Source: Teredinibacter haidensis
GTDB lineage: Bacteria; Pseudomonadota; Gammaproteobacteria; Pseudomonadales; Cellvibrionaceae
Direction of reading: 5' to 3'
DNA: 64,000 nt
NCBI RefSeq assembly: GCF_014211975.1
Contig: NZ_CP060084.1
Coordinates: forward strand, 3,483,001-3,547,000
Part shown: in pieces, positions 1-9,356 of the stretch
How the letters are laid out: each line of letters begins with the position of its first letter
How positions within the stretch are numbered: the stretch's first letter is position 1
Translations under genes and position numbers: made by a program
The notes under the pieces: generated by a model
The model's database searches: none
Seen by the model: the letters and a program-made list of their open reading frames with translations, nothing else
What the model was told of the DNA's origin: nothing

Positions 1-812
1 CCAGCGATTACATGCATCAACGGCCCGCCCTGACCACCAGGGAATACAGCGGAGTTCAATTTTTTCTCAATCTCTGCGTTCGCTTTGGCAAGGATAAGAC
101 CACCGCGTGGACCACGCAGTGTTTTGTGAGTCGTAGTAGTCGTAACATCAGCAATCTGCACCGGGGATGGATATTCACCCGCAGCCACTAAGCCGGCAAC
201 GTGGGCCATATCCACCAACAGGTAAGCACCTACTTCGTCGGCGATATCGCGGAATTTCTGCCAGTCCAGAACCTGGCTGTAGGCAGAGAAACCAGCAACG
301 ATCATTTTTGGCTTATGTTCTCTGGCCAGAGAAGCGACTTCTTCGTAATCGACCAGGCCGGTCTCCGAATTCAAACCATATTGGACGGCGTGGTACATTT
401 TGCCGGAGAAGTTAACCTTGGCCCCGTGAGTCAGGTGGCCACCATGCGCCAGGCTCATACCCAGAACCGTGTCGCCGGGTGAGCACAATGCTGCGTAAAC
501 GGCAGAGTTGGCCTGCGAACCCGAATGTGGCTGCACGTTGGCGTAATCAGCACCGAAAAGCTCTTTAGCGCGCTCAATCGCCAGCACCTCTACTTTATCC
601 ACATACTCACAACCACCGTAATAACGCTTGGCGGGGTAGCCCTCGGCATACTTGTTGGTAAGCTTGGTGCCCTGAGCAGTCATCACCAGGGGACTGGTGT
701 AATTTTCAGAAGCAATCAGTTCAATATGCTCTTCCTGACGAATGCCCTCGTCAACGATGGCATTCCACACATCTGGATCAAATTCTGAAATGGTCTGGGT
801 TTTATCAAACAT
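1..812 (-). CDS. glyA: Serine hydroxymethyltransferase, 3' part outside window
   Basis: This PLP enzyme of one-carbon metabolism converts serine and tetrahydrofolate to glycine and methylene-tetrahydrofolate in the cytoplasm. The reverse-strand translation begins [19 protein letters not shown] and contains the family motifs [17 protein letters not shown] and RYYGG near the N-terminus, then QPHSGSQAN and [10 protein letters not shown]. About 270 of the usual 415-420 residues are visible; the PLP lysine region lies beyond the left edge. The start is ATG at 812-810, preceded by GGAGA about six bases away. It is transcribed leftward, away from the window. I saw no riboswitch in the 150 bases upstream. 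Identification is secure; the gene is partial only because the window ends. Confidence 0.96.
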   Translation of the reverse strand, partial: MFDKTQTISEFDPDVWNAIVDEGIRQEEHIELIASENYTSPLVMTAQGTKLTNKYAEGYPAKRYYGGCEYVDKVEVLAIERAKELFGADYANVQPHSGSQANSAVYAALCSPGDTVLGMSLAHGGHLTHGAKVNFSGKMYHAVQYGLNSETGLVDYEEVASLAREHKPKMIVAGFSAYSQVLDWQKFRDIADEVGAYLLVDMAHVAGLVAAGEYPSPVQIADVTTTTTHKTLRGPRGGLILAKANAEIEKKLNSAVFPGGQGGPLMHVIA

Positions 813-960
813 TGGCGTCTCCGCAAAGGGAATAATAGGAAAAGGAGAGGAAAATTAAGGGCGGGGATTGTACACGAATGCATCAACAATCTCATCCACC
901 AACAAACGCGCCAGGGCAATTAATTCCCACGAATGTCATGAGAGATTATTCTGCACTTCT

Positions 961-1359
961 TTAGAGCGCGATCTTATTCCATAAATATTGAGGGTTCTGC
1001 AACCATTGAAGCGCTCCCGCTTCGTTGCGAAAAACTCTTACTGAATGCCCGGCATTTTGAGTGACCGTCTCTACAAAATCGTGTGAGCGGTCCTCAGGGT
1101 CGGTAATCATAGCCGCATAGTTTTCCACACGCAGATTCAACTCCTGTAACTCTTCACGGGCAAAATGATAGTTTTCACCAGCACCAGCGGTATTGCGAAC
1201 ACCTCGCAAGTCCACCAGGAACTTATTGATACCGAAACGCTTACCCTGCACCTCCATGGGCAGGGTAAATTCAACCGCGCTCGCGGGCGTTACATCCTGT
1301 AATACCTTGCAACCGACATAGCTTTTATCTTCCGATAAAAATAATGTAAATGCATCCAT
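961..1359 (-). CDS. Small cytoplasmic protein of unknown function, possibly STAS-like
   Basis: I do not recognise this gene with certainty. The product from ATG 1359 is about 132 residues, begins MDAFTLFLSEDKSYVGCKV, and has no signal peptide or membrane segment. An alternating strand-helix pattern, with a central VDLRGVRNTAGAGENY segment and a C-terminal VFRNEAGALQWL helix, resembles STAS or SpoIIAA-like single-domain proteins; that is inference from pattern only. The reading frame is open up to an ATG at 1413, but GGGAG sits about ten bases before the 1359 ATG, so I prefer the shorter form. It lies alone between glyA and the divergent ettA. Confidence 0.7.
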   Translation of the reverse strand: MDAFTLFLSEDKSYVGCKVLQDVTPASAVEFTLPMEVQGKRFGINKFLVDLRGVRNTAGAGENYHFAREELQELNLRVENYAAMITDPEDRSHDFVETVTQNAGHSVRVFRNEAGALQWLQNPQYLWNKIAL

Positions 1360-1553
1360 AGAAAAGTGGCTCCCTGCTAATTGACAACAATTTAACCGGC
1401 GATTCAATTCCACAAGCTAGCAAGCTTTCGTTTTGATGTTTTACTGCGCCAGAACCTCGACAATCATTGAATTTCACCGCCGTATCCGGTAACTTGCGCC
1501 TGTTTTCTTCCCCCTCAGAATCCCCAATTACCGCATCCGGAGCGAGAGCTGAA

Positions 1554-3215
1554 ATGGCGCAATACGTTTATACCATGAACCGCGTAGGCAAGATCGTACC
1601 CCCAAAACGTGAAATTCTGAAAGATATTTCTTTATCGTTTTTCCCTGGCGCCAAAATCGGCGTGCTCGGCTTAAACGGTTCGGGAAAATCCACTCTACTG
1701 CGCATTATGGCGGGTATTGATACCGACTTTCTCGGTGAAGCCCGCCCCATGTCCAACATTAAAGTCGGCTACCTACCGCAGGAACCGCAGCTGAATCCGG
1801 AAAAAAATGTACGCGGCAATGTCGAAGAAGGGGTCCAAGAAGCCGTGAATGCCCTCGCCGATCTGGATAAAGTGTATGCGGATTACGCCGAGCCAGATGC
1901 CGACTTCGACGCCCTGGCTAAACAACAGGCCCGATGCGAAGATATTATCCAAGCCTGGGACGCCCACAACCTGAACCACACTTTGGAAGTCGCCGCCGAC
2001 GCCCTCCGCCTACCGCCCTGGGATGCAGATGTAAGCAAACTCTCCGGTGGTGAATGCCGCCGCGTGGCCCTGTGCCGCCTGCTGCTATCCCGCCCGGATA
2101 TGCTATTGCTGGACGAACCCACCAACCACCTAGATGCGGAATCGGTATTCTGGCTGGAGCAGTTTCTGGTGAACTTCCCTGGCACCGTGGTGGCCATTAC
2201 CCACGACCGCTACTTCCTCGACAATGCCGCCGGCTGGATTTTGGAGCTGGACCGCGGCCGCGGCATCCCCTACGAAGGCAACTACTCCAACTGGCTAGAG
2301 CAAAAAGAGATTCGACTCGAGCAGGAAAAGCGCACTGAAGCCTCTCATATCAAATCCATGAAAGCCGAACTCGAGTGGGTACGCCAAAACCCCAAGGGCC
2401 GCCACGCCAAAAACAAAGCACGCCTGTCTCGCTTTGAAGAAATGCAAAGCCAAGAATTCCAGACCCGCAACGAGACAAACGAGATCTACATTCCGCCCGG
2501 CGAACGCCTGGGTGACAAGGTCATTGAATTCCACAACGTCAACAAAGGCTTTGGTGACGAACTGTTAATCGACAATCTTAGTTTTACCGTTCCCAAAGGC
2601 GCTATCGTCGGTATTGTGGGCGGTAACGGTGCAGGTAAATCTACCCTTTTCCGAATGATCACCGGTGAGGAAACACCCGATTCAGGCGAAATTATCGTCG
2701 GCGAAACCGTCCAGGTCGCCTATGTTCAGCAAGGGCGCGAAAACCTTAACGATGACGAAAGCGTGTGGGAAGCTGTTTCCGGCGGGCATGATATTCTTAA
2801 AATCGGCAACTACGAAGTCGGCTCCCGCGCCTACGTAGGCCGCTTTAACTTTAAGGGCACCGACCAGCAGAAACGCGTGGGCGACCTCTCCGGTGGTGAA
2901 CGCGGCCGATTGCACCTAGCCAACACACTGAAGCAAGGCGCAAACGTGCTGCTGCTGGATGAACCCTCCAACGATTTGGATGTTGAAACGCTACGCGCAC
3001 TGGAGGAAGCCATACAGAACTTCCCCGGCTGTGCCCTGGTTATATCACACGACCGCTGGTTTCTCGACCGCGTTGCCACCCACATTCTCGCCTATGAAGG
3101 CGAGAGTGAAGTGGTGTTCTTTGAGGGCGACTTCACCGAGTACCACGAAGATTTCGTCTCCCGCAAAGGTGACAACGCCCAACCCAAGCGCATGAAATAT
3201 AAGCCTCTTAAATAG
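1554..3215 (+). CDS. ettA: Energy-dependent translational throttle protein EttA (ABC-F)
   Basis: This ABC-F ATPase binds the ribosomal E site and gates early elongation according to ATP/ADP ratio. Two ABC domains are visible: Walker A GLNGSGKST and signature LSGGECRRVAL in the first, Walker A GGNGAGKST and signature LSGGERGRLHL in the second, each followed by LLLDEP. Between them lies the basic, charged P-site tRNA-interaction linker (around EWVRQNPKGRHAKNKARLSR). The frame is open from 1467, but the family N-terminus MAQYVYTMNRVGKIVPPK starts at 1554, with GGAG and GAG about 8-14 bases upstream. That gives 553 residues, close to the family size of about 555. A strong hairpin follows the stop. 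No membrane segments, as expected for ABC-F. Confidence 0.95.
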   Translation: MAQYVYTMNRVGKIVPPKREILKDISLSFFPGAKIGVLGLNGSGKSTLLRIMAGIDTDFLGEARPMSNIKVGYLPQEPQLNPEKNVRGNVEEGVQEAVNALADLDKVYADYAEPDADFDALAKQQARCEDIIQAWDAHNLNHTLEVAADALRLPPWDADVSKLSGGECRRVALCRLLLSRPDMLLLDEPTNHLDAESVFWLEQFLVNFPGTVVAITHDRYFLDNAAGWILELDRGRGIPYEGNYSNWLEQKEIRLEQEKRTEASHIKSMKAELEWVRQNPKGRHAKNKARLSRFEEMQSQEFQTRNETNEIYIPPGERLGDKVIEFHNVNKGFGDELLIDNLSFTVPKGAIVGIVGGNGAGKSTLFRMITGEETPDSGEIIVGETVQVAYVQQGRENLNDDESVWEAVSGGHDILKIGNYEVGSRAYVGRFNFKGTDQQKRVGDLSGGERGRLHLANTLKQGANVLLLDEPSNDLDVETLRALEEAIQNFPGCALVISHDRWFLDRVATHILAYEGESEVVFFEGDFTEYHEDFVSRKGDNAQPKRMKYKPLK

Positions 3216-3229
3216 ATAGGCGCCAACGT

Positions 3230-3263
3230 CTTTGTTGTCGGCCGCAATTAGCCGACAACAAAG
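3230..3263 (+). terminator. Hairpin terminator after ettA
   Basis: A perfect 13-bp stem (CTTTGTTGTCGGC paired with GCCGACAACAAAG) with an 8-base loop begins 14 bases after the ettA stop. The T-run after it is weak, so termination efficiency is uncertain, but stem length and position fit a transcript end. Confidence 0.65.
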
Positions 3264-3334
3264 CCTTATACTCCCGTGCAAGCCCTATTGCAGCCGACTA
3301 CACTTAAAGTGACCCTGTTTCACTGGAGCACCTT

Positions 3335-3703
3335 ATGTCGTTAACCGCTGAGCGAAGACGCTATTCTCGCATCGACTTCAATACCTCTGTACAACTCACA
3401 CAGGGCGAGCAACAAACTACGGCCTCGCTGCTAGACATATCCCTCAATGGCCTGCTCGTTAAAACCCCCCAGCATTACCATATCGATGTAGCTCTCCCCA
3501 TTTTTATCTCCGTCGAGCTGGCAGACGATGCCAACATCAATATGAAAACCTCGCTAGCCCATAGCAGTAGCGATGTATTGGGTTTTCGATGTGAAAGCAT
3601 CGATATCGAAAGCATCGGCCACCTCCGTCGCCTGGTTGAATTAAACCTCGGAGACGATAACGCAGCGGAACGCGTACTCACTGAACTGCTACCCAATCAA
3701 TAA
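3335..3703 (+). CDS. PilZ domain protein
   Basis: A 122-residue single-domain protein, probably a cytoplasmic cyclic-di-GMP receptor. The arginine motif appears as RRRYSR at residues 8-13 and the second PilZ motif as DISLNG around residue 34, the canonical RxxxR and [DN]xSxxG pair. Nothing else is fused, so its output must be through a partner protein. It is followed after 14 bases by a second PilZ gene on the same strand, suggesting a two-gene unit. Function beyond c-di-GMP binding is not inferable. Confidence 0.85.
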   Translation: MSLTAERRRYSRIDFNTSVQLTQGEQQTTASLLDISLNGLLVKTPQHYHIDVALPIFISVELADDANINMKTSLAHSSSDVLGFRCESIDIESIGHLRRLVELNLGDDNAAERVLTELLPNQ

Positions 3704-3717
3704 ACAACACGCCCTAT

Positions 3718-4065
3718 ATGCAAGTATCAAAAGAAGAATTCGAACGCCGCGTCAACGAAAGAATAGAGTACCGAGGTGATTGCTCCCTAAGTGTATCCAA
3801 TACCACCCAAAGCGCTTACCTTATCAATTTGTCCGAATCCGGCGCACTAATCGCCTTGCTCGGCGATCACGAGCTAGAAACTAATACAACAGTCACCCTG
3901 AAGATCCACCTGGCAAATGACGATGTAGTCGTTACTCAAGGGCGCGTTGCCCACAGGAAAGATCACTTTGTTGGCCTGGAATGCAAGCCCACAACAAAAC
4001 AAGACAAAGCGCGTTTACAGGCTTTTTTAAAAGCCGCGGGTCTGCCGCTCACAAACGCACCCTAA
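3718..4065 (+). CDS. PilZ domain protein, second of a pair
   Basis: A 115-residue protein with PilZ features: an arginine-rich N-terminus (ERRVNERIEYRG) and the motif NLSESGALI around residues 37-45, followed by hydrophobic strands ending in a short helix. The RxxxR motif is less canonical than in the preceding gene, so ligand binding may be weaker. It starts only 14 bases after the first PilZ gene and probably shares its transcript. The pair is similar in length and layout but diverged in sequence, consistent with an old duplication. Confidence 0.8.
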   Translation: MQVSKEEFERRVNERIEYRGDCSLSVSNTTQSAYLINLSESGALIALLGDHELETNTTVTLKIHLANDDVVVTQGRVAHRKDHFVGLECKPTTKQDKARLQAFLKAAGLPLTNAP

Positions 4066-4197
4066 CTCCCGCATCAGCGCCTGCCATAATTGCTCACAAT
4101 CCCCGCACGTTTTCGCCCTCTTCACTGCTTACACTCCCGTTAAAGTCACTAAAGCATCACCGATTTTCTTAGTGATGCCCTCACGGGAGAACCCAAC

Positions 4198-5523
4198 ATG
4201 CAACGCGAACTCGCCCTAAAAACAGGTTTAATCTGTCTGATTGCCCTGCTGCTGCTAATACCTCTGAATATAATTTCCGGAAAAATCAGCGAACGAAAGA
4301 GCTATCTGCAGCAAGCTGAAACCAGCATTGCCAAAAGCTGGACATCCGCACAACAGCTGATGACACCTTTTCTGGTTCAGCCCTATGAAATAAAACGAGC
4401 CATTCATTCTGGCGACACAACAACAGATGTAATAGTGGTTGAGGAAAATCTGTTTATCCCGCTGGACGAGGTAAATGTTTCGGTCGACATCAACACGAGC
4501 CTGCGCCATAAGGGCATTTACTCGGTTCCAGTATACGATGCCACCGTAGCCATCAATGGAAAACTCACCCCGGGCACCCTCAACAAAAGGAGGGAAGAGG
4601 CTGAAAATCAGCACGGCTTTTTTCGTTTTTTAAAGCCACATATTACTATTTATGTCAGTGATGCACGCGGTATCACAGGCAAGCCAACACTGTCATGGAA
4701 AGGCGACAATTTGCAGGTTTCACCTGGCTCAGGAATCCAGGGCCCAGCCTCCGGCCTGCAGGCCGCTATCGAAATCCCCAACGAAATTTACAAGCCGCTC
4801 GAATTGAACCTTGCCTTTCAATTGCGTGGTATGTCGTCACTGCAGATTATTCCTGCAAGCACCAATACCGAAATCACAATGCAATCCAACTGGCCTCACC
4901 CGGAGTTTATCGGCGCTTTTTTGCCACTTGAGCATGGCATATCCAAAAACGGCTTCTCCGCCCAGTGGCGCATCAATGAATTTAGCAGCGATATTTCTAA
5001 AAAACTGGAGCAGTGCAGTAAGGGGAGATGCAGCTTCATAACAGAGCTAAAAACCGGCACCCACTTTTATCAATCGGTCGATATTTACTTACAGACAGAG
5101 CGAGCAGTAAAGTACGGAATTTTATTTATCGCCATTTCATTCGCGGCTTTCTTTTTGTTTGAAATAATTCGAGGCGCCCCCATACACCCAATCCAATACA
5201 CATTTGTCGGACTGGCGCTGGCCATTTTTTATCTATTATTGGTCTCTCTTTCCGAGCATCTTTCTTTTCTAATGGCCTATGCCATTTCGACAGTAAGCTG
5301 TTTATTCCTGCTAACCGCCTATTTGGGAAAGGTACTCACAAGCTACAAAGCCAGCGCCTTGTTCAGTTTTTCACTGGGTGCACTATACGGTGTTCTCTAC
5401 ATTATTATTCAGATGGAAGACTTTGCATTACTGATGGGTGCACTGATGTTGTTTGCGATACTGGCATTACTGATGATGAGTACACGAAATATCAATTGGT
5501 ACACAATTTCTCGTAAGCCATAA
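4198..5523 (+). CDS. creD: CreD-family inner membrane protein
   Basis: CreD is an inner-membrane protein that in enterobacteria and Stenotrophomonas is controlled by the CreBC two-component system and affects envelope integrity and beta-lactam response. The 441-residue product has one N-terminal membrane helix (residues about 8-26), a large periplasmic beta-rich region with the family segment SWTSAQQLMTPFLVQPY, and four to five membrane helices from about residue 305. Length matches the family. ATG at 4198 is preceded by GGGAGA about eight bases away. No creA, creB or creC lies beside it, so control by Cre is not shown here. A 7-bp inverted repeat (GCATCAC/GTGATGC, 4154-4178) lies just upstream. 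Confidence 0.9.
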   Translation: MQRELALKTGLICLIALLLLIPLNIISGKISERKSYLQQAETSIAKSWTSAQQLMTPFLVQPYEIKRAIHSGDTTTDVIVVEENLFIPLDEVNVSVDINTSLRHKGIYSVPVYDATVAINGKLTPGTLNKRREEAENQHGFFRFLKPHITIYVSDARGITGKPTLSWKGDNLQVSPGSGIQGPASGLQAAIEIPNEIYKPLELNLAFQLRGMSSLQIIPASTNTEITMQSNWPHPEFIGAFLPLEHGISKNGFSAQWRINEFSSDISKKLEQCSKGRCSFITELKTGTHFYQSVDIYLQTERAVKYGILFIAISFAAFFLFEIIRGAPIHPIQYTFVGLALAIFYLLLVSLSEHLSFLMAYAISTVSCLFLLTAYLGKVLTSYKASALFSFSLGALYGVLYIIIQMEDFALLMGALMLFAILALLMMSTRNINWYTISRKP

Positions 5524-5526
5524 ACC

Positions 5527-5558
5527 AAAAAAAGCCGACCTCTGCGGCCGGCTTTTTT
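5527..5558. terminator. Bidirectional rho-independent terminator
   Basis: AAAAAAGCCG pairs with CGGCTTTTTT around a GC-rich interior, giving a T-run on one strand and an A-run on the other. It lies four bases after the creD stop and 31 bases from the stop of the convergent gene, so it can end both transcripts. Confidence 0.85.
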
Positions 5559-5589
5559 GTTACCTGTTCAAATACTCTATCCCTACGGA

Positions 5590-6276
5590 CTATTTGGATT
5601 TTTCCTGCAAGCGAATCATATTTTTGTTGAAACTTTTAGCTAACTTATGGAGTGATGTCTTCCAGGCTCGTCGGTGATTCGCGCGATTGTTAAGAACCCT
5701 TTCGCTCTCCACTTGAATCGATACCAAAAAATCGTCTTCTATCATAGCGACAACCGCCTTAGTGCGCGCGTCATAGATAGCAACTTGGTACTGTACGCTG
5801 GCAACTCGATTCAGGGCCTCCATACCCACTGTACCCAGAGCATTATCAATAAAAGCCTTAGGTGAAATTTCAATAGCCTTGTATTGAACGATCAACACAT
5901 CATCACCGCTCGTTTTCGTCAAGCTGAAAGCATCACTATCGTCAAACACATCTTCAAATTCGCTATCAAAAAAAGTCACGACATCGGGCATACCCTCTTG
6001 CTTAAAATTACTCCAATTCCGCTCCATCTTTTTTTTCGTTTTCGGCGAAACAATCATTGAGCTGTAATCCAGGGGCAGAACAGCCATTTTTTTATACTTA
6101 CTGAAATCCACGTTTTTATCGATAAAAAATCGATGATACTTTGTGTCTTTCCATAAGACAAAAGACTCTTCAACGTTTTTTTTTGCCAGAACAGTATTGG
6201 AAAACAGCAATGCAAATGCCAGAAAAGCTCCAAAAATGATACGCTTGTCTCGCATACAATTCATAATATTACCCAT
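5590..6276 (-). CDS. Secreted protein of unknown function, DUF3313-like
   Basis: The 228-residue product has an N-terminal signal peptide (hydrophobic core IIFGAFLAFALLF, likely cleavage after VLA near residue 31) and a mature part with the segments YKKMAVLPLDYS, DVLIVQYKAIEISP and VASVQYQVAIYDARTKAVVA. This strand pattern resembles periplasmic DUF3313-type proteins and some outer-membrane-associated lipoproteins, but there is no lipobox cysteine. The family call is tentative. Start ATG at 6276 follows GAGGG; in-frame ATGs also occur at residues 5 and 8. The gene is more AT-rich than its neighbours and stands alone. Confidence 0.7.
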   Translation of the reverse strand: MGNIMNCMRDKRIIFGAFLAFALLFSNTVLAKKNVEESFVLWKDTKYHRFFIDKNVDFSKYKKMAVLPLDYSSMIVSPKTKKKMERNWSNFKQEGMPDVVTFFDSEFEDVFDDSDAFSLTKTSGDDVLIVQYKAIEISPKAFIDNALGTVGMEALNRVASVQYQVAIYDARTKAVVAMIEDDFLVSIQVESERVLNNRANHRRAWKTSLHKLAKSFNKNMIRLQEKSK

Positions 6277-6372
6277 AACACCCTCGATTACTTTTATTTT
6301 ATTTATTCAAACACTATTAGATCATAATTTTTTAATGCCATTCATTATATGATCCAGAACAGGTACAAAGGC

Positions 6373-7743
6373 TTAAATAGCCTCCAAGGCTTCACTCAAT
6401 TTCTTCACCACCACAATTTCCATCCCCTCTACGGGTTCGCGCGGGGTGTTGCCATAGGGCACAATCGCCTTCTTGAAGCCATGCTTGGCCGCTTCACGAA
6501 TACGCTCCTGGCCACTGGGTACCGGGCGAATTTCACCGGCCAGGCCAACCTCGCCAAACACTACCAGCTCGCGAGACAAAGGGCGGTCACGAAAACTCGA
6601 GACCAGCGCTAAAAGTAGCGCTAGGTCTGCGCTGGTTTCGACAATTTTTACACCGCCGACAACATTCACAAACACATCCTGATCGCCCACCATGACACCC
6701 CCGTGACGGTGCAGTACCGCTAGCAACATAGACAAGCGATTTTGCTCCAAACCCACCGCCACACGGCGCGGGTTACCCAAACTGGAATCGTCTACCAGAG
6801 CCTGAATCTCCACCAATAGCGGGCGCGTCCCCTCCCACACCACCATCACCACCGAACCCGAGGCAATCTCATCGGAACGCTGCAGAAAAATGGCAGAGGG
6901 GTTAGAGACTTCTTTCAAGCCCTGCTCTGTCATGGCAAATACACCCAACTCATTGATGGCACCGAAGCGATTTTTAGTTCCACGCAGGGTGCGGAAGCGC
7001 GAGTCGTGGGAACCCTCGAGCATTATCGAACAGTCGATAATATGCTCCAGCACCTTCGGCCCCGCCAGAGAGCCATCCTTTGTCACATGGCCAACCAGAA
7101 TCAGCACCGTACCTGTCTGCTTGGCGTAGCGCGTCAGCTGAGCAGCACATTCACGCACCTGTGAAACACTGCCCGGCGCCGACGAAATTTCCGATTGATG
7201 CATAACCTGAATGGAATCCACCACCATAATTTTTGGCTTGACGGTTTCAGCGGCATAAACAATTACATCCACATTAGTGGCCGACAGCATTTGCAGCTTT
7301 TCGGTGGGCAGACCCAAACGCTTAGCCCGCATGGCCACCTGCTGTAACGATTCCTCACCTGTTATATAGAGCGCATCCTGCGTTTGCGCCAAGCCACACA
7401 AGGTTTGCAACAACACCGTGGATTTACCCGCGCCCGGATGACCACCAATCAACACCACAGAACCAGGCACAAAACCACCTCCCAGCACCCGGTCAAACTC
7501 TTCCATTCCAGAGGAAAAACGCGGTAACTCAGCCAGATCAATATCAGCCAAAGGAGTAACCTTAGACTGTAAATCACCGGTATATCCCGAACGAGAAGCG
7601 GAACTGGAAGCCTTCGAACCACCGCCGCCCAAGCGAAGCTCTTTTACCGAGTTCCAGGCACCGCACTCAGCACACTGGCCCTGCCACTTGGTGTAATCCG
7701 CCCCACAATCGTTGCAGACAAATGCTGTTTTACTTTTAGCCAA
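6373..7743 (-). CDS. radA: DNA repair protein RadA
   Basis: RadA is a RecA-like ATPase that processes recombination intermediates by driving branch migration. Features in order: an N-terminal four-cysteine zinc finger (CNDCG, then CAECG), Walker A GGHPGAGKST, the RadA-specific motif KNRFGA, and a C-terminal Lon-like domain ending near VVVKKLSEALEAI. No ATG fits the family N-terminus; TTG at 7743 gives LAKSKTAFVC with AAGGA eight bases upstream, and 456 residues against about 460 in E. coli. The start overlaps the stop of the upstream NADAR gene by 8 bases, so translation is probably coupled. Confidence 0.94.
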   Translation of the reverse strand: MAKSKTAFVCNDCGADYTKWQGQCAECGAWNSVKELRLGGGGSKASSSASRSGYTGDLQSKVTPLADIDLAELPRFSSGMEEFDRVLGGGFVPGSVVLIGGHPGAGKSTVLLQTLCGLAQTQDALYITGEESLQQVAMRAKRLGLPTEKLQMLSATNVDVIVYAAETVKPKIMVVDSIQVMHQSEISSAPGSVSQVRECAAQLTRYAKQTGTVLILVGHVTKDGSLAGPKVLEHIIDCSIMLEGSHDSRFRTLRGTKNRFGAINELGVFAMTEQGLKEVSNPSAIFLQRSDEIASGSVVMVVWEGTRPLLVEIQALVDDSSLGNPRRVAVGLEQNRLSMLLAVLHRHGGVMVGDQDVFVNVVGGVKIVETSADLALLLALVSSFRDRPLSRELVVFGEVGLAGEIRPVPSGQERIREAAKHGFKKAIVPYGNTPREPVEGMEIVVVKKLSEALEAI

Positions 7744-8224
7744 TGTTTGATTCCTTATCCCCAGATTCCCGACGTAATTTTTTGCGTATATCCATCCAGA
7801 TTTTACCCAGCATATTTTCCCCGCGCTGATCGCGACCAATCCCCCAGTAGTGATCGTATTGGGATATTTCCAGTATCAGCTGGTCGCCGGTCGCCAACAG
7901 CTCTTCTTTCACTACCGGGTACATTTGCACTTTGGTGTAGAGAGCCCGCGTCATCATTACCCTGCGCAGCTGTTTCCAGCCTTTCTGTTTGCGGCGGTAC
8001 CATGCGCTGCCCAGGGTGTAGGCGTCTTCCCCTGTGGCTGCTCGTTTAATCCTTTCCACCAAGGCATCGCTACCGGCAATTTGAGCCTGAAAATAATGCT
8101 CGGCCGTTGTCCAGCTCTCACCCTCCAGTTCAATAGGATGAGGTGATACCGTGGATAACAGGTGTTGGTGGTCGAAATGCGAGAGTCGGTAGGCTTTTTC
8201 TATTTCCAGATCGTGGGCAAACAT
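7736..8224 (-). CDS. NADAR domain protein, YbiA family
   Basis: A 162-residue single-domain protein of the NADAR/YbiA family. Members include a plant and bacterial riboflavin-pathway N-glycosidase and enzymes that remove ADP-ribose from guanine in DNA. Visible family motifs are WTTAEHYFQAQ around residue 38, and YDHYWGIGRDQRGENMLGK near residues 124-142, followed by a WMDIR helix. Length equals E. coli YbiA. It overlaps the radA start by 8 bases and the two are probably co-transcribed, which loosely links it to DNA repair. No DarT-like toxin gene is adjacent, so an anti-toxin role cannot be claimed. Confidence 0.88.
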   Translation of the reverse strand: MFAHDLEIEKAYRLSHFDHQHLLSTVSPHPIELEGESWTTAEHYFQAQIAGSDALVERIKRAATGEDAYTLGSAWYRRKQKGWKQLRRVMMTRALYTKVQMYPVVKEELLATGDQLILEISQYDHYWGIGRDQRGENMLGKIWMDIRKKLRRESGDKESNIG

Positions 8225-8307
8225 AATGGCAATGACAGCTTGGGAATGAGTAGGCTCGAGAGTTTAACATTCCTCCCAACATCTGGCTCAACTGATAGAA
8301 TGCTCGG

Positions 8308-8781
8308 ATGACTTCATGCTATTGCAACTCAAACACGCCCTACCGCGACTGCTGTGGCCGCCTCCACTGCGCGGCCGAACAGCCGGAAGGCACGATGCCG
8401 GAAATACTGATGCGATCGCGCTACTCTGCATTTTGCTGTGGCAATATCGACTACCTGCTGGCCACTTTACACTCAAGCCAACACGTACCGAATGATCGCG
8501 AACAGATCTCAAAGACCATTCACAACACCGAATGGCTGAGCCTGCGCATACTTCACGCACCCTCTAGCTCTGCCACCAGAGGCCAGGTAGAGTTTGTCGC
8601 CTTTTATCGAAACGCCAGCACGGAAGAGCCACCTCAGCAATTACACGAGCTTTCCGAATTCTGCTTTGAACAAGACCGCTGGTGGTACACCTCGGGTAAA
8701 ATACTCACTCCAGTAAAGCTTGGTCGTAACGACAACTGCTGGTGTGGTAGCGGTAAAAAAATAAAAAAATGTCATCCCTAA
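8308..8781 (+). CDS. ychJ: YchJ family protein with two SEC-C motifs
   Basis: A 157-residue UPF0225/YchJ-type protein. Zinc-binding SEC-C motifs sit at both ends: CYCNSNTPYRDCCG near residue 4 and CWCGSGKKIKKCH at the C-terminus. Between them is the NTF2-like core with the family segment LMRSRYSAF near residue 34 and TEWLSLRI. The molecular role of YchJ is not established; zinc binding and a small-ligand pocket are family knowledge. It is divergent from the NADAR-radA pair and 36 bases upstream of the sigma factor gene, with which it may be co-transcribed. Confidence 0.88.
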   Translation: MTSCYCNSNTPYRDCCGRLHCAAEQPEGTMPEILMRSRYSAFCCGNIDYLLATLHSSQHVPNDREQISKTIHNTEWLSLRILHAPSSSATRGQVEFVAFYRNASTEEPPQQLHELSEFCFEQDRWWYTSGKILTPVKLGRNDNCWCGSGKKIKKCHP

Positions 8782-8816
8782 CCAAGGAAACGGCTCTCTC
8801 ATCCGTCTAATACATA

Positions 8817-9356
8817 ATGACTCGAGATTCGCCCCAACAAGAAGCTTTGATTAAAGCAGCCCAGGCCGGAGATAGCGCAGCCTTCGAATCCCTGTTGCAG
8901 ATTCACTACGACAGAATGTACCGCTTCGCCTGCAAGTGGTGTGGCAACCCCACCGACGCCGAAGATATTACCCAGCAGGCGTGCATAAAACTGGCGCGTT
9001 CACTGGCACAATTTCACTTTAAGTCCGCCTTTACGACTTGGCTCTACCGCATTATCGTTACCTGTGCGATCGACTGGCACAGAGGGGAGGAGCGGCACGA
9101 GCATACAGAGCTGTCTGCAGCGGAAACCCTCAACCAAAGCAGCGAGCACTCCGGCATTTATCTCCAGCAAATTCTTAAGCGCCTGGAAAGCTGGGGCGAG
9201 GGCTTTAAAAGCACCCTGTTATTGGTGCTGGGAGAGGGCCTTACCCACGCCGAGGCAGCACAAGTGTTGGAGGTAAAGGAAAGCACAGTTTCCTGGCGGC
9301 TCCACGAAATACGCAAAAAACTCAGCCTTCTAGAAGGAGGCAATAAGTATGAATGA
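8817..9356 (+). CDS. ECF-type RNA polymerase sigma factor
   Basis: A 179-residue sigma-70 family protein of the extracytoplasmic-function class. Region 2 runs from about residue 24 to 85 (YDRMYRFACKW, DAEDITQQACIK, FTTWLYRIIVTCAIDWHR) and region 4 is the C-terminal helix-turn-helix (LTHAEAAQVLEVKESTVSWRL). Region 3 is absent, as usual in this class. The gene overlaps the next by 8 bases. That neighbour has a short N-terminal cytoplasmic stretch and one membrane helix, so it is probably the anti-sigma partner as well as a surface or periplasmic protein. Target promoters are unknown. Confidence 0.9.
   Translation: MTRDSPQQEALIKAAQAGDSAAFESLLQIHYDRMYRFACKWCGNPTDAEDITQQACIKLARSLAQFHFKSAFTTWLYRIIVTCAIDWHRGEERHEHTELSAAETLNQSSEHSGIYLQQILKRLESWGEGFKSTLLLVLGEGLTHAEAAQVLEVKESTVSWRLHEIRKKLSLLEGGNKYE

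Noticed and set aside
201..788. Plus-strand frames in the first 800 bases
   Set aside because: They are antisense to glyA, which is clear on the minus strand.
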